64,000 nt of DNA from Streptomyces parvus (GCF_014648875.1 NZ_BMRY01000015.1:109256-173255); one strand, 5' to 3'. Shown: positions 43,069 to 52,027, numbered from the stretch's first letter. Program-made: numbers and translations. The notes: a model not told the origin generated them from the letters alone.

Positions 43069-44565
43069 TCAGAACTTCGGATCCGGCGCCTGTGCCTGGA
43101 CCAGTTCCGCTGCCTCCTCGTCCGTCTCCACCGACGGCGGGGAGCCGATCAGCGGCTGCTGGGCGGTCTCCTTCATGCAGGCCACCGCGATCACGCCGAC
43201 CAGGGCCGCCGCCATCGCGTAGTACGCCGGCATCAGGTTGGAGCCGGTCCAGCTGATCAGGGCCGTGATCACCAGCGGGGTCGTGCCGCCGAAGATCGAC
43301 GCGGAGAGGTTGTAGCCGACGGAGAGGGAGCCGTAGCGGACGTTCGTCGGGAACAGGGCCGGGAGGGCGGCCGACATCGTGCCGAGCATGCAGACCAGCG
43401 AGAGGCCCAGCATCAGCATGCCGATCGTGATCGGGAGGATGCCGTCGACCCGGATGAGGAGGAAGGCGGGGAGGGAGAGGACGAGGAAGCCCAGCATCCC
43501 GGTCATCAGCAGCGGCTTGCGGCCGAAGCGGTCGGAGAGCTTGCCGACCTGGGCGATGAGCGTCATCAGGAACACCATCACCGCCAGCAGGATCAGCAGC
43601 CCGTGCGTCTCGCTGTAGCCCAGTTCGTCGGAGAGGTACGTCGGCATGTACGACAGCAGCATGTAGTCGGTGATGTTGTACGCGCCGACCAGGCAGATGC
43701 AGAGGATCAGCGTCGGCCAGTACTGCCGGAAGATCTTCGCCAGGTCGCCCTTGGCCGTGGCCTCGACGCCGTCCGCCGCCTCGCTCGCGTGCGCCGTGCC
43801 ACCCTCCAGCTTCTGGAAGGCCGGGGTCTCGTCCAGCTTCAGTCGCAGGTAGAGGCCGACCAGGCCCAGCGGGCCCGCGACGAGGAACGGGATCCGCCAC
43901 CCCCAGGCCTCCATCTGGGCGTCGGTGAGGAGGGCGTACAGGGCCGTCACCAGGCCCGCCGCGCCGACGTAGCCGGCCAGGGTGCCGAACTCCAGGAAAC
44001 TGCCGAAGAAGCCGCGCCGCTTGTCGGGGGCGTACTCCGCGATGAACGTCGAGGCGCCGCCGTACTCCCCGCCCGTCGAGAAGCCCTGGAGCATCCGGAA
44101 GAAGATCAGCAGGACCGCGGCCCAGACGCCGATCGTGTCGTGGGAGGGGATCAGGCCGATTGCGAACGTGCCGACCGCCATCAGGATCATCGTCAGCGCG
44201 AGGACCTTCTTGCGGCCGACCTTGTCCCCCATCGGGCCGAAGAACATCCCGCCGAGCGGCCGCACCAGGAAGGCCACCGCGAACGTCGCGAAGGAGGACA
44301 GCAGCTGGGTCGTGTCGTTCCCGGACGGGAAGAAGACGTGGCCGATGGTCACGGCCAGGTAGGAGTAGATCCCGAAGTCGAACCACTCCATGGCGTTACC
44401 CAGGGAGGCGGCCTTCACGGCCCGCTTCACCGCTGCGTCGTCCGTGACCGTGATGTCCGTCCGGCGCAGCCGCGGATTCTGGCGCTTCCGGATGGCCCGG
44501 AAGAGCGCGGGGTGGCGTTTGACCGCTGCTGGGTCGGCCGCCTGCTGGGGGTCCGGGGCCGCCAT
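43069..44565 (-). CDS. MFS symporter, ProP-like (metabolite:H+ symporter)
   Basis: A 498-residue permease of the MHS/ProP branch. ASLGNAMEWFDFGIYSYLAVTIGHVFFPS is the family's helix 1 and VRPLGGMFFGPMGDKVGRKKVLALTMILMAVGTF the classic MFS loop; RMLQGFSTGGEYGGASTFIAEYAP is the ProP signature. It probably takes up proline, betaine or a dicarboxylate with a proton. I start at ATG 44565 (MAAPDPQQ), with GAAAGGAC upstream. Confidence 0.9.
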   Translation of the reverse strand: MAAPDPQQAADPAAVKRHPALFRAIRKRQNPRLRRTDITVTDDAAVKRAVKAASLGNAMEWFDFGIYSYLAVTIGHVFFPSGNDTTQLLSSFATFAVAFLVRPLGGMFFGPMGDKVGRKKVLALTMILMAVGTFAIGLIPSHDTIGVWAAVLLIFFRMLQGFSTGGEYGGASTFIAEYAPDKRRGFFGSFLEFGTLAGYVGAAGLVTALYALLTDAQMEAWGWRIPFLVAGPLGLVGLYLRLKLDETPAFQKLEGGTAHASEAADGVEATAKGDLAKIFRQYWPTLILCICLVGAYNITDYMLLSYMPTYLSDELGYSETHGLLILLAVMVFLMTLIAQVGKLSDRFGRKPLLMTGMLGFLVLSLPAFLLIRVDGILPITIGMLMLGLSLVCMLGTMSAALPALFPTNVRYGSLSVGYNLSASIFGGTTPLVITALISWTGSNLMPAYYAMAAALVGVIAVACMKETAQQPLIGSPPSVETDEEAAELVQAQAPDPKF

Positions 44566-44746
44566 GGCCGGGGTCCTTTCCTCGAAGGGTGTTCCAGGAA
44601 AGGCTTCTGCGCAGAGTTGTCGGCCGCAAACCGACTTCATGGGTCGATGCGATCTCCCTCACACGATCTCGACACGCCGCGGTGCGTGCGGCGACGGGCC
44701 GGGACCGTGTGAGGGGAGGGTGTCCCGGGGGTGTCCCCGGCCGCCG

Positions 44747-45214
44747 TCAGACGCCCAGGTCCCTGATGATCTTCGCGACGTGTCCGGTCGCCTTCACGTT
44801 GTAGAACGCGTGCTCGACCTTGCCGTCCTCGTCGACGACGACGGTGGAGCGGATCACGCCCGTCACCACTTTGCCGTAGAGCTTCTTCTCGCCGAAGGCG
44901 CCGTACGCCGCCAAAGTTTCCTTCGCCGGGTCGCCCACCAGGGTGACCTTGAGGTTCTCCGTGTCGCGGAACTTCGCGAGCTTCTCCGGCTTGTCGGGCG
45001 AGACGCCGATGACGTCGTACCCGGCGTTCGCCAGGAGGTCGAGGTTGTCCGTGAAGTCGCAGGCCTGCTTGGTGCATCCGGGGGTAAGAGCGGCCGGGTA
45101 GAAGTACACGATGACCTTGCGGCCCTTGTGGTCGGCGAGCGACACCTCGTTGCCGTCGGCGTCGGGAAGGGTGAAGGCGGGAGCGGTGTCGCCGGGCTTC
45201 AGTCGCTCGCTCAT
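44747..45214 (-). CDS. bcp: Thiol peroxidase (Bcp/PrxQ family)
   Basis: A 155-residue peroxiredoxin reducing hydroperoxides. The peroxidatic cysteine is C47 (TPGCTKQACDF) and the resolving C52 five residues later, as in atypical two-cysteine PrxQ. GDTAPAFTLPDADGNEVSLADHKGRKVIVYFYP is the thioredoxin-fold start. ATG 45214 follows GAGGAGAA. It is divergent from the DUF3618 gene, with 143 bases between. Confidence 0.96.
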   Translation of the reverse strand: MSERLKPGDTAPAFTLPDADGNEVSLADHKGRKVIVYFYPAALTPGCTKQACDFTDNLDLLANAGYDVIGVSPDKPEKLAKFRDTENLKVTLVGDPAKETLAAYGAFGEKKLYGKVVTGVIRSTVVVDEDGKVEHAFYNVKATGHVAKIIRDLGV

Positions 45215-45357
45215 GTGGTTCTCCTCGGGTGGTGCGCGGGTCGGACGGGACCGAGGGTAATAGGGGTGCCGCCGGGTGTGCGGAGGTTCGAGCTGACAGA
45301 CTGTCGACGAAGGTTTCAGACGAAGGTTCAACGGACGACGACCACGGAGGCGGCGCA

Positions 45358-45678
45358 GTGTCGGATGCCAGGACCCCTGCGCAGATCGAGGCGGACATCA
45401 TCAGCAGGCGCGAGCAGCTCGCTGTGGTGCTCGACGAGATCGGGGTGCGCGTACACCCGAAGACGATCATCGGAGATGCCAAGGCGAAGGCGGCCCAGTC
45501 CGTGGACCGGACGGCCGGCCGTGCCTTCGTCGCGGTGAACCGCTCGGTGTCGGAGGTGAAGGCCCAGTTCGTCGCGGAGGACGGCTCGCCCCGGCTGGAG
45601 CGGGTGATCCCCGCGGCGTTGCTGGTGGTCGGCGTGGTGGGGCTGCTCACCGTGTCGAAGCGCCGCCGTCGCGCATGA
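45358..45678 (+). CDS. DUF3618 membrane protein
   Basis: A 106-residue protein starting at GTG with GGAGG at 45346. It begins RTPAQIEADIISRREQLAVVLDEIGVRVHPKTI, the DUF3618 pattern, and ends with one helix (IPAALLVVGVVGLLTV) and an arginine-rich tail SKRRRR. It is a common small actinobacterial membrane protein of unknown role, next to bcp. Confidence 0.82.
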   Translation: MSDARTPAQIEADIISRREQLAVVLDEIGVRVHPKTIIGDAKAKAAQSVDRTAGRAFVAVNRSVSEVKAQFVAEDGSPRLERVIPAALLVVGVVGLLTVSKRRRRA

Positions 45679-45727
45679 TCCGAACCCGGGGGCGTACGGC
45701 CCGGCGCACGGCAGGTAGGTTGCGGGC

Positions 45728-46099
45728 GTGAGCGAGAACACCACCACCGGCGACATCACCCACGGCGCCCCGCACGACGACAAGCTGCCCATCCGGATGC
45801 TGCACGACCGCGTCCTCGTGCGGAACGACGCGTCCGAGGGCGAGCGGCGTTCCGGCGGCGGCATCCTGATCCCGGCGACGGCCGCGGTCGGCCGCCGGCT
45901 GGCCTGGGCCGTCGTCGTGGCGGTCGGGCAGAACGTGCGGACGGTGGAGCCCGGCGACCGGGTGCTGTACGACCCCGAGGACCGGGCCGAGGTCGAGGTG
46001 CGGGGCGTGGCGTACGTCCTGATGCGGGAGCGCGACCTGCACGCGGTGGCCGCCGACCGGTTCGAGGGGTCGGTGGATTCGACCGGGCTGTATCTGTAG
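45728..46099 (+). CDS. GroES-like protein
   Basis: A 123-residue protein. PIRMLHDRVLVRNDASEGERRSGGGILIPATAAVGRRLAWAVVVAVGQNVRTVEPGDRVLYDPEDRAEVEV is the GroES beta-barrel fold, with the mobile-loop region replaced by SEGERRSGGGILIPA. It has an N-terminal extension of about 20 residues and stands alone without groEL, so it may be a specialised co-chaperonin-like protein. A hairpin follows at 46113. Confidence 0.83.
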   Translation: MSENTTTGDITHGAPHDDKLPIRMLHDRVLVRNDASEGERRSGGGILIPATAAVGRRLAWAVVVAVGQNVRTVEPGDRVLYDPEDRAEVEVRGVAYVLMRERDLHAVAADRFEGSVDSTGLYL

Positions 46100-46112
46100 G
46101 ACCGTGCTGTTC

Positions 46113-46142
46113 AGGGCCTGGTGACCGGTGTCACCAGGCCCT
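46113..46142 (+). terminator. Terminator after the GroES-like gene
   Basis: Arms 46113-46124 and 46131-46142 pair perfectly over 12 bases with a six-base loop, 14 bases after the stop. Confidence 0.85.
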
Positions 46143-46171
46143 TTCCGTATTTCTTGCTACGGTGGAACCAC

Positions 46172-46211
46172 CCCGACGAGATGCGCCGTACCGGGTTGGC
46201 AAAGACGACGC
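46172..46211 (+). ncRNA. Guanidine-III (ykkC-III) riboswitch
   Basis: The stretch CCCGACGAGATGCGCCGTAC followed by CGGGTTGGCAAAGACGACGC matches, from memory, the guanidine-III aptamer of Thermobifida fusca (start CCGGACGAGGTGCGCCGTAC and end AAGACGGCGC) at most positions. It lies 42 bases before the sugE start. sugE (Gdx) exports guanidinium, so the pairing of switch and gene is coherent. Confidence 0.85.
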
Positions 46212-46253
46212 ACCCGTGAAGTTGTCCGTGTGTTCGTCGTCGGAGGTTCTGTC

Positions 46254-46574
46254 ATGGCGTGGGTTCTGCTGGTCGTCGCCGGTCTGCTCGAAGTGGGCTG
46301 GTCGATCGGGATGAAGTACACCGAGGGGTTCACCCGGCTGTGGCCGAGTGTGTTCACCGGCCTCGGGATCGTGGCGAGCATGGTGCTGCTGTCGCATGCG
46401 GCGAAGACGCTGCCGATCGGTACGGCGTACGGCGTATGGGTCGGTATCGGCGCCGCCGGTGCGGCGATCCTGGGCATGGTCGTGCTGAACGAGCCGGTGA
46501 CCGCCGCCCGGATCTTCTTCGTCTGTCTGCTGCTGGTGGCCGTGGTCGGCCTGAAGGCGACCTCGGGGCACTGA
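46254..46574 (+). CDS. sugE: Guanidinium exporter, SMR family
   Basis: A 106-residue protein with four transmembrane helices. MAWVLLVVAGLLEVGWSIGMKYTEGFTRLWPSV has the conserved E13 of small multidrug resistance pumps and the GWSIGMKYTEGF signature of the SugE/Gdx branch that exports guanidinium ions. GVWVGIGAAGAAILGMVVLNEPV is helix 3-4. ATG 46254 is preceded by GGAGG. It lies behind a guanidine-III riboswitch and acts as a dual-topology dimer. Confidence 0.95.
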   Translation: MAWVLLVVAGLLEVGWSIGMKYTEGFTRLWPSVFTGLGIVASMVLLSHAAKTLPIGTAYGVWVGIGAAGAAILGMVVLNEPVTAARIFFVCLLLVAVVGLKATSGH

Positions 46575-46580
46575 GGCTCC

Positions 46581-46655
46581 AGCCGACAGCCGACAGCCGA
46601 CAGCCGACAGCCGACAGCCGACAGCCGACAGCCGACAGCCGACAGCCGACAGCCG
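46581..46655. repeat. 7-bp tandem repeat array
   Basis: AGCCGAC is repeated ten times in a row with a short tail. The array fills almost the whole 81-base gap between the sugE stop (46574) and the stop of the penicillin-binding protein (46656). The copies are identical. Confidence 0.95.
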
Positions 46656-48962
46656 TTAGTCGTTTCGGTCCGGGACGGACACCGGTCCCTCGTCCGTCCC
46701 GCCTGTCGTCCCGCCCGTCGTGTCGCCGCCTGTGGTCCCGCCCGTGCTCGTGCCGGGCGTGGGCGGGGCGCTGCCGCTCGGGGTGGTGCCGGCAGTGGCG
46801 TCGGGGCTGGTGTCGGGGTCCGAGGAGGAGGACGGGTCCGTGCCCCCGTCGGCGTTCTCGTCGACCAGGAGCTCGTCCTCCTCGTCGGACCCCGGGGCCG
46901 TCTGCAGGTCGAACTCCTGGACCGGGGACGAGCGCAGCGCCGCTTCCGTATAGGCGGCCCAGGTCTCGGCCGGTACGCCGCCGCCGTTGACGCGGGCCAG
47001 GCCGAGGGCTCCGTACAGCGGGGTCTGGGCGCCCGTGTCCGGGTTCTGGCCCATCACGGCGACGACGCTCGCGAGGTCCGGGGTGTACCCGGCGAACCAG
47101 GCGGCCCGGTCCTCCTCCGCGGTGCCGGTCTTGCCGACGGCGGGGCGGCCCACCGTCTGGGCGGCGGTGCCGGTGCCGCCCTCCACGACGCTGCGCAGGA
47201 CGGCGGTGGTGGTGTCGGCGGCCTCGCGGCTGACGGCCTGTTCGGTGGTGCGTTCCGGGAGTTCGATCTCGGCGCCGTCCTTGGTGACCTTCTCGACGAG
47301 GACGTGGCCGCCGTGCCGGCCGTGGTCGGCGAGGGTGGCGTAGGCCTCGGCCATGTCGAGGACGCTGGCGTTGGCGGTGCCGAGCGCGATGGAGGGGGCG
47401 GCGGTGAGGTCGGGGGTGTCGGCGGGGATGCCGAGGGCGATCGCGGTCTCCCGGACCTTGGCGGGGCCGACGTCCTGCGCCATCTGGGCGTAGACGGAGT
47501 TGACGGACTTGTCGGTGGCGATGCGTACGGTGATGTCGCCGTAGTCGACGTCGTCCTCGTTGGCGGGGGCGTAGTCGGTGGACCCCTGCACGCCGACGAC
47601 GGTGCGTTTGTTGGTGCCGTCGTAGACGGTGTTGGGCGTGATGCGCCGGCCGTCCTGGGTGGTGGAGTCGTTGACGACGGCGGAGGTGAGGACGAACGGC
47701 TTGAAGACGGAGCCGACCTGGTAGTCGCGGCGGGTCGCGTTGCTGACGTACTGCTTCGTGTAGTCGATGCCGCCGTACAGGGCGACGACCTTCCCGGTCT
47801 CCGGGACGATCGAGGCGCCGCCGACGCGGACGTTGCGGTCGGCGGCGCGGTCGCTGCTGGTCTTGGACATCACGTTGTCGGTGACGGCTTTGACGAAGGC
47901 GTCCTGCTTGGCCTTGTCGAGGGTGGTGGTGATGCGGTAGCCGCCGGTGGCGAGGGTCTTCGGGTCGAGGATGCCGCGCCGGTTCAGGTAGTCCTCGACG
48001 GCCTGGACGATGTAGCCGCGCTGCCCCGAGAGCCCGTTCGGCGGTTTGGCCTCGCCGGGGGTGGGGAACCGCGTCGTCGCCCGTTCGGCGGCGGTCAGCC
48101 AGCGTTCCTTGACCATGCCGTTGAGGACGTAGTTCCAGCGGCGCTGGGCCGCGGGCTTGCTGTCGGGGTGGGCGACGACGTCGTAGGCGCTGGGGGCGTT
48201 GAGCAGGGAGGCGAGGTATGCGCCTTCGGCGGTGGTGAGCTCCTCGACGTTCTTGCCGTAGTACGCCTGGGAGGCGGCCTGGATGCCGTAGGCGTTGCGT
48301 CCGAAGTAGCTGGTGTTGAGGTAGCCCTCGAAGATCTGGTCCTTGGTTTCCTCGCGGTTGAGCTTGACCGCGATGATGGCTTCCTTGGCCTTGCGCAGGA
48401 CGGTGCGTTCCTGGCCGAGGTAGTAGTTCTTCACGTACTGCTGGGTGATCGTCGAGCCACCCTGTTTGCCCTTGCCGGTGATGGTGTTCCAGCCGGCCCG
48501 GATCATCGCCTTCACGTCCACGGCGCGGTCGTCGGAGTAGAAGTCCCGGTCCTCGGCGGCGAGCACCGCGTGCTGGACGGTCGGGGGGACCTGGGAGAGC
48601 TTGACCTTCTCCCGGTTGACGTCGCCGTCCCGGGCGATGACGCTGCCGTCGCTGTAGAGGTAGACGTTGGACTGGGCGGTGGCCGCCGCGTTGGCGGCCG
48701 GGATGTCGACGAGCCGGTAGGCGGCGAAGATCCCGGCGCCGAGGAGGACGACGAGGCCGGCGAGGGTGCCGAGGGTCATCCGCCAGGTGGGGATGGCGCG
48801 CCGCCAGCCGGTGCGCCGGGGCCGCGCCTTCCTGCCGGGCTTCCTCCCCGGCTCACCGGGCTTTCCGGGCTGCTCCCCGGAGGCTGTCGGGCGGTCGTTT
48901 CCGGGGGAGGCTCCCGCGCCCGAGGAGTCGCGGGGGGCCCAGCTCTGTGGCTCGTCGCTCAT
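46656..48962 (-). CDS. Class A penicillin-binding protein (glycosyltransferase-transpeptidase)
   Basis: A 768-residue bifunctional cell wall enzyme. A basic head and one transmembrane helix (61-83) precede the GT51 domain, with catalytic E137 in AAEDRDFYS and the GGSTITQQYVKNYYL motif at 168-182. The transpeptidase has S418-VFK421 (SxxK), S486-VN, and K611-TGT. The last 120 residues are Asp/Glu/Thr/Gly-rich tail. It polymerises and cross-links peptidoglycan. The stop abuts the 7-bp array. Confidence 0.95.
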   Translation of the reverse strand: MSDEPQSWAPRDSSGAGASPGNDRPTASGEQPGKPGEPGRKPGRKARPRRTGWRRAIPTWRMTLGTLAGLVVLLGAGIFAAYRLVDIPAANAAATAQSNVYLYSDGSVIARDGDVNREKVKLSQVPPTVQHAVLAAEDRDFYSDDRAVDVKAMIRAGWNTITGKGKQGGSTITQQYVKNYYLGQERTVLRKAKEAIIAVKLNREETKDQIFEGYLNTSYFGRNAYGIQAASQAYYGKNVEELTTAEGAYLASLLNAPSAYDVVAHPDSKPAAQRRWNYVLNGMVKERWLTAAERATTRFPTPGEAKPPNGLSGQRGYIVQAVEDYLNRRGILDPKTLATGGYRITTTLDKAKQDAFVKAVTDNVMSKTSSDRAADRNVRVGGASIVPETGKVVALYGGIDYTKQYVSNATRRDYQVGSVFKPFVLTSAVVNDSTTQDGRRITPNTVYDGTNKRTVVGVQGSTDYAPANEDDVDYGDITVRIATDKSVNSVYAQMAQDVGPAKVRETAIALGIPADTPDLTAAPSIALGTANASVLDMAEAYATLADHGRHGGHVLVEKVTKDGAEIELPERTTEQAVSREAADTTTAVLRSVVEGGTGTAAQTVGRPAVGKTGTAEEDRAAWFAGYTPDLASVVAVMGQNPDTGAQTPLYGALGLARVNGGGVPAETWAAYTEAALRSSPVQEFDLQTAPGSDEEDELLVDENADGGTDPSSSSDPDTSPDATAGTTPSGSAPPTPGTSTGGTTGGDTTGGTTGGTDEGPVSVPDRND

Positions 48963-49171
48963 GTCGGTGGGGGCTCCTGAGACGTGGTCAGTTCTCCCAT
49001 AGTGCCCGGTTCGTCAGGAAATCTGCGTTTCTTACTGTCTCGTTCCCTCCTCCGGTCGTCGGCCCGTTGCTCTCCGGCCGGAAGAAAAGAAGTCGCCGCG
49101 CCTCTCGTGCGTGTACTAGGGTCGTGCGCTTTGGTGCCAGGAGCCGGTGGCGGCGGGGGAGAGGGGGCGGC

Positions 49172-49972
49172 GTGCGGCTGTACGCAGTGGTGGCGGCGGG
49201 CGGGTTCCGGCGCTACGCCACCTACCGGACGGCGACGGCGGCGGGGGTGTTCACCAACACCGTCTTCGGCTTCATCATGGCGTACACCTACATCGCCCTG
49301 TGGGACGAGCGTCCGCAGCTCGGCGGCTACGACACCTCCCAGGCGCTGACGTACGTCTGGCTCGGCCAGGCCCTGTTGATGAGCAGTGCCCTGATGGGCG
49401 GCGGGTTCGAGAGCGAGCTGGTCGAGCGGATCCGTACGGGGGACATCGCCGTCGACCTCTACCGGCCGGTCGACCTCCAGCTGTGGTGGCTGGCGGCGGA
49501 CCTGGGCCGGGCGGCGTTCCACCTGCTCGGGCGCGGGGTGGTGCCGATGTTCCTGGGGGCGCTCGCCTTCGACCTGGCGTTCCCCGGGTCGCTGTGGACC
49601 TGGCCGGCGTTCCTGCTGTCGGTGTTCCTGGGTGTCGTGGTCAGCTTCGCGATCCGCTATCTGGTGGCGATGTCGGCGTTCTGGCTGCTCGACGGCGCGG
49701 GAGCGATGCGGATGGCGATGCTGGCGGGGCTGTTCTTCTCCGGGATGCTGCTGCCGCTGAACCTGTTCCCCGGGCTGCTGGGCGAGGTGGCGCGGGCGCT
49801 GCCGTGGTCCTCGCTCCTCCAGGTGCCGGCCGATGTGTTCCTCGGCAAGCACACCGGATGGGGGCTGGCGCAGGCGTACGTGTTCCAGGCCGGGTGGGCC
49901 CTCGTGCTGCTCGGGGCGGGCCGTCTGCTCCAGACCGCGGCGACCAGGAGAGTGGTGGTGCAGGGTGGCTGA
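49172..49972 (+). CDS. ABC-2 type transporter permease (first)
   Basis: A 266-residue permease with six hydrophobic helices starting at GTG. GGGGGAGAGGGGG at 49157 is the ribosome site. FRRYATYRTATAAGVFTNTVFGFIMAYTYIALWDE and GGFESELVERIRTGDIAVDLYRPVDLQLWWLAADLGR are the conserved ABC-2 blocks. It forms an exporter with the next two genes, typical of DrrB-like or viologen/antibiotic efflux systems in Streptomyces. Substrate unknown. Confidence 0.9.
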   Translation: MRLYAVVAAGGFRRYATYRTATAAGVFTNTVFGFIMAYTYIALWDERPQLGGYDTSQALTYVWLGQALLMSSALMGGGFESELVERIRTGDIAVDLYRPVDLQLWWLAADLGRAAFHLLGRGVVPMFLGALAFDLAFPGSLWTWPAFLLSVFLGVVVSFAIRYLVAMSAFWLLDGAGAMRMAMLAGLFFSGMLLPLNLFPGLLGEVARALPWSSLLQVPADVFLGKHTGWGLAQAYVFQAGWALVLLGAGRLLQTAATRRVVVQGG

Positions 49973-50846
49973 GCCGGTGGCGGTACGGGCCGACGGCGGG
50001 GAACGCGAGCCGGCCGGCTTCGCCTTCGAGGACCGGCCCCGGATGCTGGAAGGGGTCCGGGCGTACGGGCTGATCATGGCGATGTGGGTGCGTTCGACGA
50101 TGGCGTACCGGGCGTCGTTCGCCATGACCCTGTTCGGGGACTTCGCGGTGACGGCCTTCGACTTCGTGACGATCCTGCTGATGTTCACGCACGTCGACGC
50201 GCTCGGCGGCTACTCCCTGCCGGAGATCGCTCTGCTGTACGGCCTGTCGGCGACGGCGTTCGGCGTGTGCGACCTGCTGCTGGGGTCGATGGACCGGGTC
50301 GGCGGGCGGGTGCGGGACGGGACGCTCGACACCCTGCTCGTACGCCCGGTGCCGGTCCTGGCGCAGGTGGCGGCGGACCGGTTCGCGCTGCGCCGGCTGG
50401 GCCGGATCACGCAGGGACTGCTGGTGCTCGGCTACGCGCTCGTCACGCTCGATATCGCGTGGACGCCGCTGAAGATGCTGATGCTGCCGATGACGGTGAT
50501 CGGCGGGGCGGCGATCTTCGGGGCGATCTTCATCGCGGGGGCGGCGTTCCAGTTCGTCGCGCAGGACGCGTCGGAGGTGCAGAACTCCTTCACGTACGGC
50601 GGGACGACACTGCTCCAGTACCCGCCCACGGTCTTCGCGAAGGACCTGGTGCGCGGTGTGACCTTCGTGGTGCCGCTGGCCTTCGCGAGCTGGCTGCCCG
50701 CGCTGTACGTGCTGGGGCGGGAGTACCCGGTGGATCTGCCGCGGTGGGTGGCCTTCCTGTCGCCGCTGGTCGCGGCGGGTGCCTGCGGCCTGGCGGGCCT
50801 GGCATGGCGGGCGGGGCTGCGGTCCTACCGGAGCACGGGCAGTTGA
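49965..50846 (+). CDS. ABC-2 type transporter permease (second)
   Basis: A 293-residue permease overlapping the first by eight bases. AYGLIMAMWVRSTMAYRASFAMTLFGDFAVTAFDFVTILLMFTHVDALGGYSLPEI and DRVGGRVRDGTLDTLLVRPVPVLAQVAADRFALRRLGR match the first permease family. The start GTG 49965 lies within the first gene's end. It should dimerise with the first permease. Confidence 0.9.
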   Translation: MAEPVAVRADGGEREPAGFAFEDRPRMLEGVRAYGLIMAMWVRSTMAYRASFAMTLFGDFAVTAFDFVTILLMFTHVDALGGYSLPEIALLYGLSATAFGVCDLLLGSMDRVGGRVRDGTLDTLLVRPVPVLAQVAADRFALRRLGRITQGLLVLGYALVTLDIAWTPLKMLMLPMTVIGGAAIFGAIFIAGAAFQFVAQDASEVQNSFTYGGTTLLQYPPTVFAKDLVRGVTFVVPLAFASWLPALYVLGREYPVDLPRWVAFLSPLVAAGACGLAGLAWRAGLRSYRSTGS

Positions 50847-50854
50847 GGAACCAC

Positions 50855-50998
50855 GGGAACGACGGGAACGACGGGAACGACGGGAACGACGGGAACGACG
50901 GGAACGACGGGAACCACCGGAACCACGACAACGAACGGAACCACAGCAACCACCGGAACCACGACAACGACCGGAACCACAGCAACCACCGGAACCAG
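50855..50998. repeat. 9-bp tandem array with 36-bp higher-order repeat, inside the ABC operon
   Basis: Sixteen 9-base units run without break. The first six are GGGAACGAC; then GGGAACCAC. From 50918 a 36-base block of four units (CGGAACCAC, GACAACGAA, CGGAACCAC, AGCAACCAC) occurs twice with one change. The array sits between the permease stop (50846) and the ATPase start (51041). It leaves all frames open. Confidence 0.92.
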
Positions 50999-51040
50999 GA
51001 GCCGACCGGGCCGGACGGCACTACGCGGGAGAGCACGGAC

Positions 51041-52027
51041 ATGGCGGACGACGGGTTCATCAGCCTCGACGGCGTCGAGAAGGTCTTCGAGGTCCGCCGC
51101 CGGGCGGGCCTGCTGCGCCGGGAGCGCCACGAGGTACGGGCCGTGGACGGGATCAGCTTCCGGGTCGCGCGCGGCGAGATGGTCGGCTACATCGGCCCGA
51201 ACGGGGCCGGGAAGTCGACCACGATCAAGATGCTGACGGGCATCCTCACCCCGAGCGGCGGCCGGCTGCGCGTCGCGGGCATCGACCCCTCCCGCGAACG
51301 TACGCGCCTGGCGCACCGCATCGGTGTCGTCTTCGGCCAGCGGACGACCCTGTGGTGGGACCTGCCGCTGCGCGACTCTTACCGGCTGATGCACCGCATG
51401 TACCGCATCCCCGAACGGCGTTACCGGGAGAATCTGGACCGCTGTGTCGAACTCCTGGACCTGGAAAAGCTGTTGGAGGTCCCCGTACGGCAGCTCTCGC
51501 TCGGCCAGCGGATGCGCGGAGACATCGCGGCGGCGCTGCTGCACGACCCGGAGGTGCTGTACCTGGACGAGCCGACGATCGGTCTCGACGTCGTCTCCAA
51601 GGCCAAGGTGCGCCGGTTCCTGAAGGAGTTGAACGCCGAGCGGGGGACGACGGTCCTGCTGACGACGCACGACCTCACCGACATCGAGCAGTTGTGCGGC
51701 CGGGTGATGGTGATCGACCACGGCCGTCTGATGTACGACGGTTCGCTGACGGGCCTCCACGAGGTGGGGGAGAGCGAGCGCATGCTGGTGGTGGACCTGG
51801 AGAGCGAACTCCCGCCGATCCGGCTGGAGTCGGCGGACGGTGGCGGTCAACCCGCCGTGCGTGCCGTCAAGGTGGAGGGCCCGCGCCAGTGGCTGGCGTT
51901 CCCGGCTGCCGCGTCGGCGGCCCCGCTGGTGGCGCGGATCGCCGCGGACTACCCGCTGGTGGACCTGTCGGTACGGGAGCCGGACATCGAGGCCGTGATC
52001 GCGAGGATGTACGAGTCGACCCCGTGA
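51041..52027 (+). CDS. ABC-2 exporter ATP-binding protein
   Basis: A 328-residue ATPase. Walker A GPNGAGKST at residues 52-60, signature LSLGQRMRGDIAAALLHDPEVLYLDEPTIGLD. The signature serine-leucine-glycine-glutamine form is common for DrrA-like exporters. A C-terminal extension of about 85 residues (VVDLESELPPIRLE...) resembles the DUF4162-like tail of this group. The start ATG 51041 has GGGAG upstream; frames through the repeat array do not carry a start. With the two permeases it makes an export pump. Confidence 0.92.
   Translation: MADDGFISLDGVEKVFEVRRRAGLLRRERHEVRAVDGISFRVARGEMVGYIGPNGAGKSTTIKMLTGILTPSGGRLRVAGIDPSRERTRLAHRIGVVFGQRTTLWWDLPLRDSYRLMHRMYRIPERRYRENLDRCVELLDLEKLLEVPVRQLSLGQRMRGDIAAALLHDPEVLYLDEPTIGLDVVSKAKVRRFLKELNAERGTTVLLTTHDLTDIEQLCGRVMVIDHGRLMYDGSLTGLHEVGESERMLVVDLESELPPIRLESADGGGQPAVRAVKVEGPRQWLAFPAAASAAPLVARIAADYPLVDLSVREPDIEAVIARMYESTP

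Noticed and set aside
46581..46655. 7-bp array as a CRISPR
   Set aside because: Units are far too short and lack unique spacers.
47304..48980. 558-residue plus-strand frame opposite the penicillin-binding protein
   Set aside because: Antisense shadow rich in Val, Gly and Asp; the opposite strand has full catalytic motifs.
50855..50998. 9-bp array as a CRISPR or as an N-terminal extension of the ATPase
   Set aside because: Units are contiguous without spacers, and no start codon with a ribosome site lies in frame before ATG 51041.
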